Notes under the pieces: model-generated
The model's database searches: none
Told to the model about the DNA's origin: nothing
What the model saw: only the letters and a program-made list of their open reading frames with translations
In this document: piece after piece, positions 1 through 10,270 of the stretch
How the letters are laid out: every line of letters starts with the position of its first letter
Numbering within the stretch: position 1 is the first letter of the stretch
Translations under genes and position numbers: made by a program
Source of the DNA: Burkholderiaceae bacterium
GTDB lineage: Bacteria; Pseudomonadota; Gammaproteobacteria; Burkholderiales; Burkholderiaceae_C
DNA length: 64,000 nucleotides
NCBI GenBank assembly: GCA_017856435.1
Contig: JAFMFB010000010.1
Coordinates: 1 to 64,000 of the forward strand
Reading direction: 5' to 3'

Positions 1-283
1 CGGGCAGGTGCGATAACGGGGCAATCTCCAACTGGTCGTTGCTGGCAACCTTGGCAACATGGGTGCGGCATGTCCAGCGTGCCTGACCATTGACAGTCAT
101 GGCGCAGGATCCGCACATCCCTACTCTGCAAGCAAACCGATAAGCCAGCGAAGGCTCGAGGTGTCGCTGAATATGGGTCACAACATCCAGAACGGTCTGA
201 CTTTCATGGCGCGGAACTTCGTAACTGACGAAATCGCCAGCTTCTTTGCCACGCCAGACCTTGACCTGAAGATTTTTAGACAT
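1..283 (-). CDS. Succinate dehydrogenase/fumarate reductase-type 2Fe-2S iron-sulfur subunit, N-terminal part (runs off the window)
   Basis: Reverse-strand translation from ATG at 283: MSKNLQVKVWRGKEAGDFVSYEVPRHESQTVLDVVTHIQRHLEPSLAYRFACRVGMCGSCAMTVNGQARWTC...; CRVGMCGSCAMTVNG is a plant-type 2Fe-2S ligand motif of the SdhB/FrdB family. Missed by the ORF track because it has no stop in the window. Confidence 0.85.
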   Translation of the reverse strand, partial: MSKNLQVKVWRGKEAGDFVSYEVPRHESQTVLDVVTHIQRHLEPSLAYRFACRVGMCGSCAMTVNGQARWTCRTHVAKVASNDQLEIAPLSHLP

Positions 284-336
284 GAGTGGATTCTGGTTGT
301 TTTTAGGAAAAATAAAAGCTAATAATCATTGCTATG

Positions 337-357
337 AGATAAAGAAATAGTTTATCT
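337..357. promoter_or_regulatory. Candidate LysR operator, inverted repeat AGATAAA-N7-TTTATCT
   Basis: Perfect 7-bp arms in the divergent intergenic region, 21 bp upstream of the LysR start. Confidence 0.5.
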
Positions 358-377
358 AGAATATTGGAGTTTCATCC

Positions 378-1274
378 GTGGGTACTGTCAGAACCTGGAA
401 AACATTTTTGGCTGTGGCAAAGCATGGCAGCTTTGCGGCGGCGGGCAAAGAGGTTGGCCTGACTTCAGCTGCCGTCGGTCTGCAGATGCGTGCGCTGGAA
501 AGCGAGCTTAACCAGCAGTTATTCGACCGAAGTGCGCGGGCGGTTGTGCTCAATACAGCGGGCCGCAAGACGGTGCCCATGATCAAGGATCTGCTGGTGC
601 GTTACGAGTCGCTGGGCGTTGGCGGTGATCCCGATGAACCGATGGGAACGGTGGCGGTGGGGGCCCTGGTGTCTGCCTTGATGGGGTCGTTTGCAGATGC
701 CCTGTGGAATATCCGGAAGCAATATCCAAAACTTGAGGTCCGCCTGCGTGCGGGCATGTCGGCTGACTTCACACGTCAAGTCGAGCGGGGAGAGCTGGAT
801 GCTGCGGTAGTGATTCAATCACCACATCCCTTGCCGGCGAACCTGATTTGGACACCGTTGTACAGCGAGCCGATGGTTTTGGTGGTACCCCGTAAGCCTC
901 ATTTTGATATGCCATCAGATGGCTCTCAGATGCTCTCGCAGTGCCCGTTTATTCGCTTTGATCCAAGCACCTGGAGTGGCTATTTGGTGCGCGAGGTCTT
1001 GAGGCAATGTAAGGTCACGCCAAAGGAAGCCATGGAGCTCAATTCCTTTGAAGCGATTATTGAGATCGTGCGCCAGGGTTTTGGAATTGCCATTGTTCCC
1101 AAACTAGCCAACGTGGACTGGACACGAGATCAGGGGTTGCGAATCGTCTCCCTGTCTGGAGTGAAAGTTAAGCGAAGTGTTGGTCTGCTCGAGCGAGCAA
1201 ATCATGCCCGTTCTGACTTTACCCTGGCGCTGAAAAAGTACTTCTCGACAAAAAAAGACCGATCCATCAGCTAG
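378..1274 (+). CDS. LysR-family transcriptional regulator
   Basis: N-terminal winged HTH typical of LTTRs (TFLAVAKHGSFAAAGKEVGLTSAAVGLQMRALESELNQQLFDRS), GTG start, divergent from the 2Fe-2S gene. Confidence 0.9.
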   Translation: MGTVRTWKTFLAVAKHGSFAAAGKEVGLTSAAVGLQMRALESELNQQLFDRSARAVVLNTAGRKTVPMIKDLLVRYESLGVGGDPDEPMGTVAVGALVSALMGSFADALWNIRKQYPKLEVRLRAGMSADFTRQVERGELDAAVVIQSPHPLPANLIWTPLYSEPMVLVVPRKPHFDMPSDGSQMLSQCPFIRFDPSTWSGYLVREVLRQCKVTPKEAMELNSFEAIIEIVRQGFGIAIVPKLANVDWTRDQGLRIVSLSGVKVKRSVGLLERANHARSDFTLALKKYFSTKKDRSIS

Positions 1275-1384
1275 TGAAACAGGCGTACTGTGCGCGGGCA
1301 ACTGCTTGCAGATCTCATATTCGTGTGGGGCCGGCAGCCAGTCAGCAATCATGTACTCCATGGTCTTCGAAGTGTTGAGCGGCT

Positions 1385-1512
1385 GAGATGCGTCTGATTG
1401 TTTGTCTGGCCACAAGCCAGACTTCTGCACCGGTCGCTCCAGGAACCGTTGCCATGGCACGACCGGCACCAGAATTGCCGCCAGTGACCCGAGCATGCCG
1501 ACCTAGAGTAAG
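1385..1512 (-). pseudogene. Degenerate N-terminal fragment of a short-chain dehydrogenase/reductase
   Basis: Reverse-strand reading gives LGRHARVTGGNSGAGRAMATVPGATGAEVWLVARQTI..., an SDR Rossmann TGGNSGxGRAMA motif and GAEVWLVAR, followed soon after by a stop; no full-length ORF. Confidence 0.55.
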
Positions 1513-1521
1513 AGCCTACCT

Positions 1522-3123
1522 TTAACGTCCATCACATGCAGGCGTTACACCAAGGTCTGCCCTTGGGTCACGTGGGTGGTGGGGTGGAACCTCTGCGACA
1601 AACGGATAGCGCAGCCTTGCCTTGGTCGCAGTAGTGCTGGGATCAATCGCGCCGCGCACATAGCGCCGGGTAGCATCATCCACAGGCTGGTAGTCCCAAG
1701 CAGTCCAGCGACCCTGCAATAAGGCCTCTTGAGCGAAAAGACGTCGTTGCTGAGAAGCTAGGATAGTTTGCTCCAGCTCATCATAATTCCAGCGCTTCAT
1801 CACCTCGCCATGAAGTTTTGCCTGTCGAGCCGCATGGTCAGGCTGACCGGCCAGGTTGTGAAGTTCGTCAGGATCATTGTTAAGGTCGAACATCATGGGA
1901 GGATCATGTCTGCAGTGGACGTACTTGAAGCCATCCTGTCGCAAAATGCAGGCTGGCGCGAAAACACCTTCGCCAAGAAATTCCATCATCACGTCATCAC
2001 CGCGTGTAGTGTCTGTGCCGTGGAGCATGTCGGCGAAGCTAACTCCGTCCAGTGGGTCGATCGGTGCCACGGGATTGCCATCGGACACCAGATCATTGAA
2101 GGTCGGTAGCAGGTCCATCAGAGATACTCCGCGCTCCTCTGTGTGACCTTGCTTCAGTCCGGGGCCAGCCACGATCATGGGAATTCGAACCGAACCCTCG
2201 AATGGCTGAAATTTGAACCACGAACCTCGCTCTCCCAGCATCTCGCCATGATCCGAGACGATGAAGACATATGTATTTTGGGTGGTGCCAGTTCGATCCA
2301 ACACTTCCAGCAATCTGCCGACTTGCGCGTCGAAGTACGAGGTCATTGCGTAATAGGCGTGCCGGGCGATGCGCAGCTGCTCTTCAGAAATGTCATGTTC
2401 ATCAACCCGGATGGTGTAGGCGTAGCGTTGCGACCACGGATCACGGTCGGCAATCGGGATGAAGGGTACTCGAGGCAGATCTATCTTTTCATGCTCGTAC
2501 AAATCCCAGAATTTTTTTGTTGTGATGAAGGGGTTGTGAGGATGGGTAAACGATGCCCAAAGCATGAAGGGGCGTTTATCACTGCTGCGAACATGGTCAT
2601 GGAGCCACTGCTCAGCTTTGTAGGCGACCTCCTCGTCATAATCAATTTGCATGTTACGCTCACATAGACCCGCTTCGACGATCGAGCGCAGGCTCATGCG
2701 TGATGGCGCATAAGGTTGCCTCGTCTGGGTCCAGTCAGCGGTCCAGCCAAAATCAGAGGGGTAGATGTCAGTGGTCACCCGCTCTTCGAAGCCATGCAGT
2801 TGATCAGCGCCAGCAAAGTGCATCTTGCCAGACAGGCAGGTTCGATAGCCTTGATGTCGGAGGTAATGTGCAAGCGTTAAGGTGGACGAAGGAAAATCGC
2901 CGGCATTGTCATAGGCGGCAACAGCTGAAGACAGTCTACCCGTCAGCATGGCAGCCCGTGAGGGAGCGCAAACCGGGTTATTGCAATAGGCGTTAAGAAA
3001 AGTGACGCCTCGCTCTGCCAGACGGTTCATGTTGGGTATGGCGTGAGCGCTACCACCGTACATCGGAAGTACCTTGGCTGTCAGTTGATCAGCTTGAATT
3101 ACAAGAATATTAGGTTTTGACAT
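1522..3123 (-). CDS. betC: Sulfatase of the choline-sulfatase (BetC) type
   Basis: Formylglycine motif CAPSR; SGKMHFAGADQLHGFEERVTTDIYPSDFGWTADW matches the choline-sulfatase signature; SDHGEMLGERGSWFKF. Confidence 0.8.
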   Translation of the reverse strand: MSKPNILVIQADQLTAKVLPMYGGSAHAIPNMNRLAERGVTFLNAYCNNPVCAPSRAAMLTGRLSSAVAAYDNAGDFPSSTLTLAHYLRHQGYRTCLSGKMHFAGADQLHGFEERVTTDIYPSDFGWTADWTQTRQPYAPSRMSLRSIVEAGLCERNMQIDYDEEVAYKAEQWLHDHVRSSDKRPFMLWASFTHPHNPFITTKKFWDLYEHEKIDLPRVPFIPIADRDPWSQRYAYTIRVDEHDISEEQLRIARHAYYAMTSYFDAQVGRLLEVLDRTGTTQNTYVFIVSDHGEMLGERGSWFKFQPFEGSVRIPMIVAGPGLKQGHTEERGVSLMDLLPTFNDLVSDGNPVAPIDPLDGVSFADMLHGTDTTRGDDVMMEFLGEGVFAPACILRQDGFKYVHCRHDPPMMFDLNNDPDELHNLAGQPDHAARQAKLHGEVMKRWNYDELEQTILASQQRRLFAQEALLQGRWTAWDYQPVDDATRRYVRGAIDPSTTATKARLRYPFVAEVPPHHPRDPRADLGVTPACDGR

Positions 3124-3149
3124 GCTGTCTCAGAATGGTTAATGGAAAT

Positions 3150-4124
3150 TCATTGAAGTTTGATGCCGGCGGACTGTACGAAATTCACCCAGTACTTGTG
3201 TTCAGCTTGCACAAAGGCCGAAAAATCACTGGCAGTGCTACCAACAGGGGAGTCGCCTTGCGCTTGTAACTTGCGTTTGACCTCAGTGCTGTTCAATGCC
3301 TTGCGGGCTGAAGCGTTCAGTCTTTCAATGGTGGCCGCTGGCGTACCCTTGGGGGCCCACAAGCCGAACCAGGTTGAGACATTGACACCCAAGACGCCAG
3401 CTTCTTTCAGGGTGGGAACATCTGGCAGGGCGTCCATGCGAGCATCACCTGTTACAGCCAGGGCTTTCAGCTTGGCCGACCTGATATGAGGCATCACCAA
3501 CTGCGGATTGGCAATGATGTAATTTGCTTCACCAGAGAGCAGGGCCGTGATGGCTTGTGGCCCGCCCTTGTAGGGGACGTGAAGTACTTCAATGCCTGCG
3601 GCCGAGCGGAATGCTTCCCCGGCAATGTGGACCGCCGTGCCGTTACCAGTGGATGCATAGTTCAACTTTCCCGGCTCTGATTTGGCCTTCGTTACAAGTT
3701 CTGCGACCGAGCTGACTTTCAGTTGCAGCGAACTGGTCAGGACAAGTGGGCTGCTTGTGAGCTGTGAAATTGGGGCAAAGTCACCCAGTGGGTCATAGGG
3801 CAGCTTCGGATAGATCCCGGCAGCAATGGCGTGAGTGGCCACCGATCCAAGAAGAATCGTGTACCCGTCAGCTGCAGTGCGCGCAACCATACTGGAACCC
3901 AGGGTTCCACCGGCCCCTGGTCGGTTATCAACGATCACCGGTTGACCCAGGTCGCCCCTCATTTCTTCAGCGATACTGCGGGCCACGAGGTCCAGTGCAC
4001 CGCCTGCAGGGAAGGGTACGACAATGGTGACAGCCTTGGATGGAAAAGGTTGCGCATTGACCCAACTGCTGGCAAAAACCAAGGCCAAAGTAACAAGCGA
4101 ACGGACAAATCGGTAGTGGTTCAT
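3150..4124 (-). CDS. Tripartite tricarboxylate transporter (Bug) family substrate-binding protein
   Basis: Signal peptide then FPSKAVTIVVPFPAGGALDLVARSIAEEM...QPVIVDNRPGAGGTLGS, the canonical Bug motif. Confidence 0.9.
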   Translation of the reverse strand: MNHYRFVRSLVTLALVFASSWVNAQPFPSKAVTIVVPFPAGGALDLVARSIAEEMRGDLGQPVIVDNRPGAGGTLGSSMVARTAADGYTILLGSVATHAIAAGIYPKLPYDPLGDFAPISQLTSSPLVLTSSLQLKVSSVAELVTKAKSEPGKLNYASTGNGTAVHIAGEAFRSAAGIEVLHVPYKGGPQAITALLSGEANYIIANPQLVMPHIRSAKLKALAVTGDARMDALPDVPTLKEAGVLGVNVSTWFGLWAPKGTPAATIERLNASARKALNSTEVKRKLQAQGDSPVGSTASDFSAFVQAEHKYWVNFVQSAGIKLQ

Positions 4125-4166
4125 TAAAACTCCTCAGTAGTGATTTACGGAACTTGAATTGGGAAA

Positions 4167-5540
<1,374 letters not shown>

Positions 5541-5772
5541 TCAAGCCGGTCAGTTTGTAGGCTGGCAGGCTTCTTATTTCGCCCCATCCGGCCAGCGCCA
5601 AGGAAGGATCTTGGATGCAGCCAAAACAATTTCAGCAACCACTAGCAAGGCATGTTTGCATCATCTCCTAGTTCCAGGCAAACAATTGCAGGTGCAAGTT
5701 GAATCCAGGCCAGAGAAGTGGTTTTCAACAGGCTGGAATTTTTTGTCTTGGTAAGGGGCTGAGACGATTTTT

Positions 5773-5786
5773 TGTAAGCGCTTTCA
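5773..5786. promoter_or_regulatory. LacI/GalR-type operator TGTAAGCGCTTTCA
   Basis: AAGCGCTT palindromic core with flanking TG/CA, upstream of the LacI-family gene. Confidence 0.6.
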
Positions 5787-5871
5787 TTATTGATCAAAAA
5801 AATACCCCGTCAACCCTCCTAGATCAAATTTATATTGGGGTTTCCACTGAGGAGATTGCGCCGATCCGTTT

Positions 5872-5885
5872 TGAAAGCGCGTACA
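5872..5885. promoter_or_regulatory. Second, imperfect LacI/GalR-type operator TGAAAGCGCGTACA
   Basis: Half-site match to the same pattern, 99 bp downstream of the first and just before the likely start codon at 5894. Confidence 0.4.
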
Positions 5886-5893
5886 TTAATAGG

Positions 5894-6934
5894 ATGTCAA
5901 AGATACCCAGCATGCGACCCAAAATCGATTTGGTTGCCAAGCGTGCGGGTGTTTCTACGGCCACAGTCTCCCGCGTTTTAAACAAGCCTGATACGGTCCG
6001 TGATACCCTGAGAAAAAAGGTTCTTGACGCAGTCACTGAGCTTGGTTACGTACCACACGCAGGCGCAAGAGCTTTGATGTTACAGCGATCCGGAACCATT
6101 GGTGCCGTTTTTCCCACCATCGATAATGCGATTTTTTCCCAGGCAATTGATGCTTTGCAAAGGCGTCTTACTCAAGAAGATTTTCAATTGCTTGTGGCAA
6201 CCAGCGGCTTCGATCCTGAAGCGGAAAGAAAGCAGGTACTTAACCTAGTCGCGCGAGGAGTGGATGCGCTTGTGCTTTGCGGCTTCAGTCAATCCACGAA
6301 GTTGCTGCGTTTTATCAATCAGCAGGGGCTTGCATGTGTTCATGTCATGGTTCACCCTGGGCGAAAGGGGAGTCTGAGTGTTGGTTTTGACAATGCCGCT
6401 GCCATGCGCCAAGTCACACGATATTTATTGGACTTAGGGCATCGACGGATTGCCATGCTGGCCGGAGTGACACGCCACAATGACAGAGCCCTACAGCGGC
6501 TTGAGGGGGTTCGGGAGGCTTTGCAAAGTGAAAACATTTCGATGCCTGACAATTTTCTGGTGGAGTGCCCCTACACCCTGGATAAGGCGCGCGAAGGTAT
6601 GAGAAGTTTGATGCGCCAAAAGTCTCGGCCGACAGCGGTGATTTGCGGTAACGACGTGCTGGCTTTTGGAGCTCTGCTGGAGGCTTCACATTTGGGGATG
6701 AGAGTGCCACAGGATGTTTCCCTGGTTGGATTTGATGATCTGGAAATGGCAAAGCACTTGCAGCCAGCATTGACGACGGTCAGGGTGCCTACAGAGCACA
6801 TGTGGAGTTTGGCCGCCGAGCGTTTGCTTGCCTCGTTGAGAAATGAGAATGTTCAGTCTCAGACGGAGGTAGACATTGCGTTGGTTGTGCGCCAGTCCTG
6901 CGGCCCCCCGCACACCAAAGATTCTTCTAGGTAA
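5894..6934 (+). CDS. LacI-family transcriptional regulator
   Basis: HTH KIDLVAKRAGVSTATVSRVLNKPDTV; periplasmic-binding-like effector domain. ORF track start (5699) is probably too early. Confidence 0.9.
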   Translation: MSKIPSMRPKIDLVAKRAGVSTATVSRVLNKPDTVRDTLRKKVLDAVTELGYVPHAGARALMLQRSGTIGAVFPTIDNAIFSQAIDALQRRLTQEDFQLLVATSGFDPEAERKQVLNLVARGVDALVLCGFSQSTKLLRFINQQGLACVHVMVHPGRKGSLSVGFDNAAAMRQVTRYLLDLGHRRIAMLAGVTRHNDRALQRLEGVREALQSENISMPDNFLVECPYTLDKAREGMRSLMRQKSRPTAVICGNDVLAFGALLEASHLGMRVPQDVSLVGFDDLEMAKHLQPALTTVRVPTEHMWSLAAERLLASLRNENVQSQTEVDIALVVRQSCGPPHTKDSSR

Positions 6935-6954
6935 ACCGACCCAGCCCTTAGGTC

Positions 6955-7743
6955 TTATTTTTTCGCCAGAGTATTGACGTAATCATGGTGCCTGGTGTTG
7001 ATGGTCGACACGCGATATTCAACCGGACGGTCCTCAAAGCTCAAGGCCAACCGATGTACCTCCATGACTGGAGCGCCAAGAGGTACACCCAACACCCGTG
7101 CGCTGTTTCGGTTGGCACTGACGGCCCGTGCACGTTCTTGAGCTCGCAAGACGGTGATCCCGAAATCTGTTTGGTATAGGCCATAGATGGTGTTGGGTCG
7201 TTCTATGAATCGTTTCTCAGTTAACTGACGAAACAATGTGACTGACAAGACGAGCTGATCATGCATGACCACTTGATCTTGAAGTAAAAGTCGATTCTCT
7301 ATGCGAAATACGAAGTCGCTAGCCTTGATGCGCAAGGCCATGGCCTCTTCTTCGGTGGGCACAGCTTTTTCGAAATGAATGCATTCGATACTGGGATATT
7401 CATCCCGACGATCGAGCACTTCATCACCAAAGGTCCAGCGGGGTTCAACATGAAAAAATTGAAATAAGAACCGAGCCGGGTTGTGAGGCGCCACAAAAGT
7501 GCCTTTACCCTGGCGACGAATCAGGACATGCTCATGCACCAACTCATCGACTGCGTGTCGCAGGGTGCCGATGCTGATCCCTAAGGCGCTGGCCAATGAG
7601 GCTTCGCTCGGCAAAGTCTCGCTAGGTCCATAGTGTCGGGCTTCAATCAATTTTTGCAGTTCGCGCTTGGCCTGTCGGTACAGGGGTTCTGTCTCTTCAG
7701 GGGCAAGCGCATTAGGCAGGACGGCTTGGGATTTCGCTTTCAT
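6955..7743 (-). CDS. GntR-family regulator with UTRA (HutC-type) domain, probable regulator of suyAB
   Basis: LPSEASLASALGISIGTLRHAVDELVHEHVLIRRQGKGTFVA HTH plus UTRA-like C-terminus; divergent from suyA. Confidence 0.88.
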   Translation of the reverse strand: MKAKSQAVLPNALAPEETEPLYRQAKRELQKLIEARHYGPSETLPSEASLASALGISIGTLRHAVDELVHEHVLIRRQGKGTFVAPHNPARFLFQFFHVEPRWTFGDEVLDRRDEYPSIECIHFEKAVPTEEEAMALRIKASDFVFRIENRLLLQDQVVMHDQLVLSVTLFRQLTEKRFIERPNTIYGLYQTDFGITVLRAQERARAVSANRNSARVLGVPLGAPVMEVHRLALSFEDRPVEYRVSTINTRHHDYVNTLAKK

Positions 7744-7776
7744 AAGGCAGATTTGAGCATGAACTGGACAGACATA

Positions 7777-7796
7777 CAAGTCATATATATGACTTG
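7777..7796. promoter_or_regulatory. Perfect 20-bp palindrome CAAGTCATATATATGACTTG, candidate GntR operator
   Basis: Exact self-reverse-complement, abutting a TTGACA (7798-7803)/TAAACT (7820-7825) promoter candidate for suyA. Confidence 0.7.
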
Positions 7797-7860
7797 ATTG
7801 ACAGCGCTGGAACAATCCTTAAACTCACATCCCGGTTCAACAGTAAACCCTGGAGCATTA

Positions 7861-8142
7861 ATGATTCATTTTGTATTACACGATGCCAAAGACACCGTGG
7901 CTGTCGTCGTTGTTGAAGGTGTGAAGTCGGGGGACGACCTGACCGGCTGGATCATGGATGAGGACAAGACCATTCAGATCAAGGCCAAACAGGATATTCC
8001 TATCGGACACAAAATTGCGCTGAAGGAAATGAGTGCTGGCGATACCGTCTGGAAATACGGGATCGATATGGGCAAAGTTATTGCACCCATTCAGGTGGGT
8101 CAGCATGCCCATGTTCACAACATCAAGACCAAGCGTTGGTAA
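7861..8142 (+). CDS. suyA: (2R)-3-sulfolactate sulfo-lyase small subunit (SAF/UxaA N-terminal-type domain)
   Basis: 93-aa SAF-type domain protein [67 protein letters not shown]... immediately upstream of the large subunit. Confidence 0.8.
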   Translation: MIHFVLHDAKDTVAVVVVEGVKSGDDLTGWIMDEDKTIQIKAKQDIPIGHKIALKEMSAGDTVWKYGIDMGKVIAPIQVGQHAHVHNIKTKRW

Positions 8143-8159
8143 GCACAAAGGAATTCAAC

Positions 8160-9335
8160 ATGTCAGTGATTGATAAAAACACAACGTTTCTTGGCTACCG
8201 CCGGGAAAATGGCCGGGTTGGCGTGCGTAACCACGTCATCATTCTTCCGCTGGATGACTTGTCCAATGCGGCGGCAGAGGCTGTGGCACACAACATCAAA
8301 GGGACTTTGGCGATTCCGCATCCCTATGGTCGTCTTCAGTTTGGTGCCGACCTAGATTTGCATTTCCGAACCCTGATTGGCACTGGTTGCAACCCGAACG
8401 TGGCCGCCGTGGTCGTGATCGGTATCGAGGATGGCTGGACCAAGAAAGTGGTTGACGGCATTGCTGCCACAGGCAAGCCCGTCACCGGCTTTGGCATCGA
8501 AGGCCATGGCGACCATGAGACCATCATGAAGGCCAGCAAGGTAGCCCGCGAATATGTGCAGTGGGCCAGCGAGAAGCAGCGCGAGGTGTGCGGCATCTCC
8601 GAGCTGTGGGTCAGCACCAAGTGTGGCGAGAGTGACACCACCAGCGGCTGCGGCGCTAACCCCACAGTGGGCAACGCCTTCGACAAGCTGCACCCGCTTG
8701 GCAACTATCTGTGCTTTGGTGAAACCAGCGAGATCACCGGGGGTGAGAGCATTGTTGCAGCGCGCTGCAAAACGCCCGAAGTCGCCGAGCAATTCATGTT
8801 CATGTTCAACCGTTACCAGGACATGATCAATCGTCACAAGACCAGTGATTTGTCCGAAAGTCAGCCGACCAAAGGCAATATCGCCGGTGGTTTGACCACG
8901 ATTGAGGAAAAAGCGCTTGGAAACATTCAGAAGATCGGCAAAAAATGTACGGTTGACGGAGTCATTGACAAAGCCGAAATGCCAACCCATCCGGGTCTGT
9001 GGTTCATGGACTCCTCTTCAGCGGCAGCCGAGATGGTGACCCTGTGCGCCGCGTCCGGTTATGCCGTGCACTTCTTCCCCACAGGCCAGGGCAATGTGAT
9101 TGGCAACCCAATCCTGCCTGTGATCAAGATCTGCGCCAATCCCCGGACTGTGCGGACCATGAGCGAGCATATCGATGTGGATAGCTCGGGCCTGCTACAG
9201 CGCGAAATGACGCTGGACCAGGCAGGCGACAAGCTGCTCGAGTGCATGCTGCGTACAGCCAACGGTCGGCTGACAGCTGCCGAGGCATTGGGGCATCGCG
9301 AGTTTGTACTGACGCGTCTTTACGAATCGGCCTGA
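8160..9335 (+). CDS. suyB: (2R)-3-sulfolactate sulfo-lyase large subunit (UxaA/altronate dehydratase family)
   Basis: [57 protein letters not shown]; UxaA-family C-terminal catalytic part as a separate subunit. Confidence 0.8.
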   Translation: MSVIDKNTTFLGYRRENGRVGVRNHVIILPLDDLSNAAAEAVAHNIKGTLAIPHPYGRLQFGADLDLHFRTLIGTGCNPNVAAVVVIGIEDGWTKKVVDGIAATGKPVTGFGIEGHGDHETIMKASKVAREYVQWASEKQREVCGISELWVSTKCGESDTTSGCGANPTVGNAFDKLHPLGNYLCFGETSEITGGESIVAARCKTPEVAEQFMFMFNRYQDMINRHKTSDLSESQPTKGNIAGGLTTIEEKALGNIQKIGKKCTVDGVIDKAEMPTHPGLWFMDSSSAAAEMVTLCAASGYAVHFFPTGQGNVIGNPILPVIKICANPRTVRTMSEHIDVDSSGLLQREMTLDQAGDKLLECMLRTANGRLTAAEALGHREFVLTRLYESA

Positions 9336-9342
9336 GCTGGTC

Positions 9343-10269
9343 ATGGCGCGCGTCGTCATTACCGAGTTCATGGACGAGCGTGCCGTTGCGCAAATTCGCG
9401 CACGGCACGACGTGCAATACGATCCCCAGCTGGTTGATGATCCTGCCAGACTAATCACGCTTGCGGCTGAAGCCGACGCCTTGATCGTTCGTAACCGAAC
9501 CCAGGTGCGCGGTGATTTGCTGCAGGCCCTGAAGCGTTGTCGAGTCATTGGTCGTCTGGGCGTGGGGCTTGACAATATTGATGTCACGGGCTGCGAAGCG
9601 CAGGGCATGCAGGTGATTCCGGCCACTGGCGCCAATGCGCTGTCAGTAGCTGAATATGTGATCACCACCACCATGATGTTGTTGCGTGGTGCTTATATGG
9701 CCAGCGCCGATGTGGCCAACGGGCTTTGGCCACGCAGTGCTCTGGGCAATGGACGCGAGACGGCGGGACGAACTCTGGGGTTGATTGGCTTTGGCTCCAT
9801 TGGCCAGACTACAGCGCGCCTGGCAATGGGCCTGGGTATGATGGTGAAGACCTATGACCCACTCCTTGCCCCCGGGGCGCCGATCCTGAACCAGACAGGG
9901 GCTGACTATCTCCCATTGGATGAGTTGATCGCCACGGCAGATGTTTTAAGCTTGCATGTGCCGCTGACAGAGGCAACACGCGGCCTCTTCCATGCTGACC
10001 GTATTGCTGCCATGAAGCCTGGCGCAATCCTGATCAATACCTCACGCGGACACATTGTTGACTTGTCTGCATTGGCCCGTTCCCTGCGTGCAGGCCATTT
10101 GGGAGGTGCTGCGATCGATGTGTTCGACGCTGAGCCCTTGAAATCCGATCCTATCCTGCAGGGCTGCCCCAATCTTTTGCTGACGCCTCACATCTCCGGC
10201 GTCAGTGCGGATTCCAATGAGCGCGTCTCGTTCTTGATCGCAGACAAAGTTCTAGAAAGTCTTCGCTGA
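9343..10269 (+). CDS. slcC: D-isomer-specific 2-hydroxyacid dehydrogenase, probable (S)-sulfolactate dehydrogenase
   Basis: Rossmann GLIGFGSIGQTTARLAMGLG, NTSRGHIVDLSALARSL, AAIDVFDAEPL; position directly after suyAB. Confidence 0.75.
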   Translation: MARVVITEFMDERAVAQIRARHDVQYDPQLVDDPARLITLAAEADALIVRNRTQVRGDLLQALKRCRVIGRLGVGLDNIDVTGCEAQGMQVIPATGANALSVAEYVITTTMMLLRGAYMASADVANGLWPRSALGNGRETAGRTLGLIGFGSIGQTTARLAMGLGMMVKTYDPLLAPGAPILNQTGADYLPLDELIATADVLSLHVPLTEATRGLFHADRIAAMKPGAILINTSRGHIVDLSALARSLRAGHLGGAAIDVFDAEPLKSDPILQGCPNLLLTPHISGVSADSNERVSFLIADKVLESLR

Positions 10270-10270
10270 A

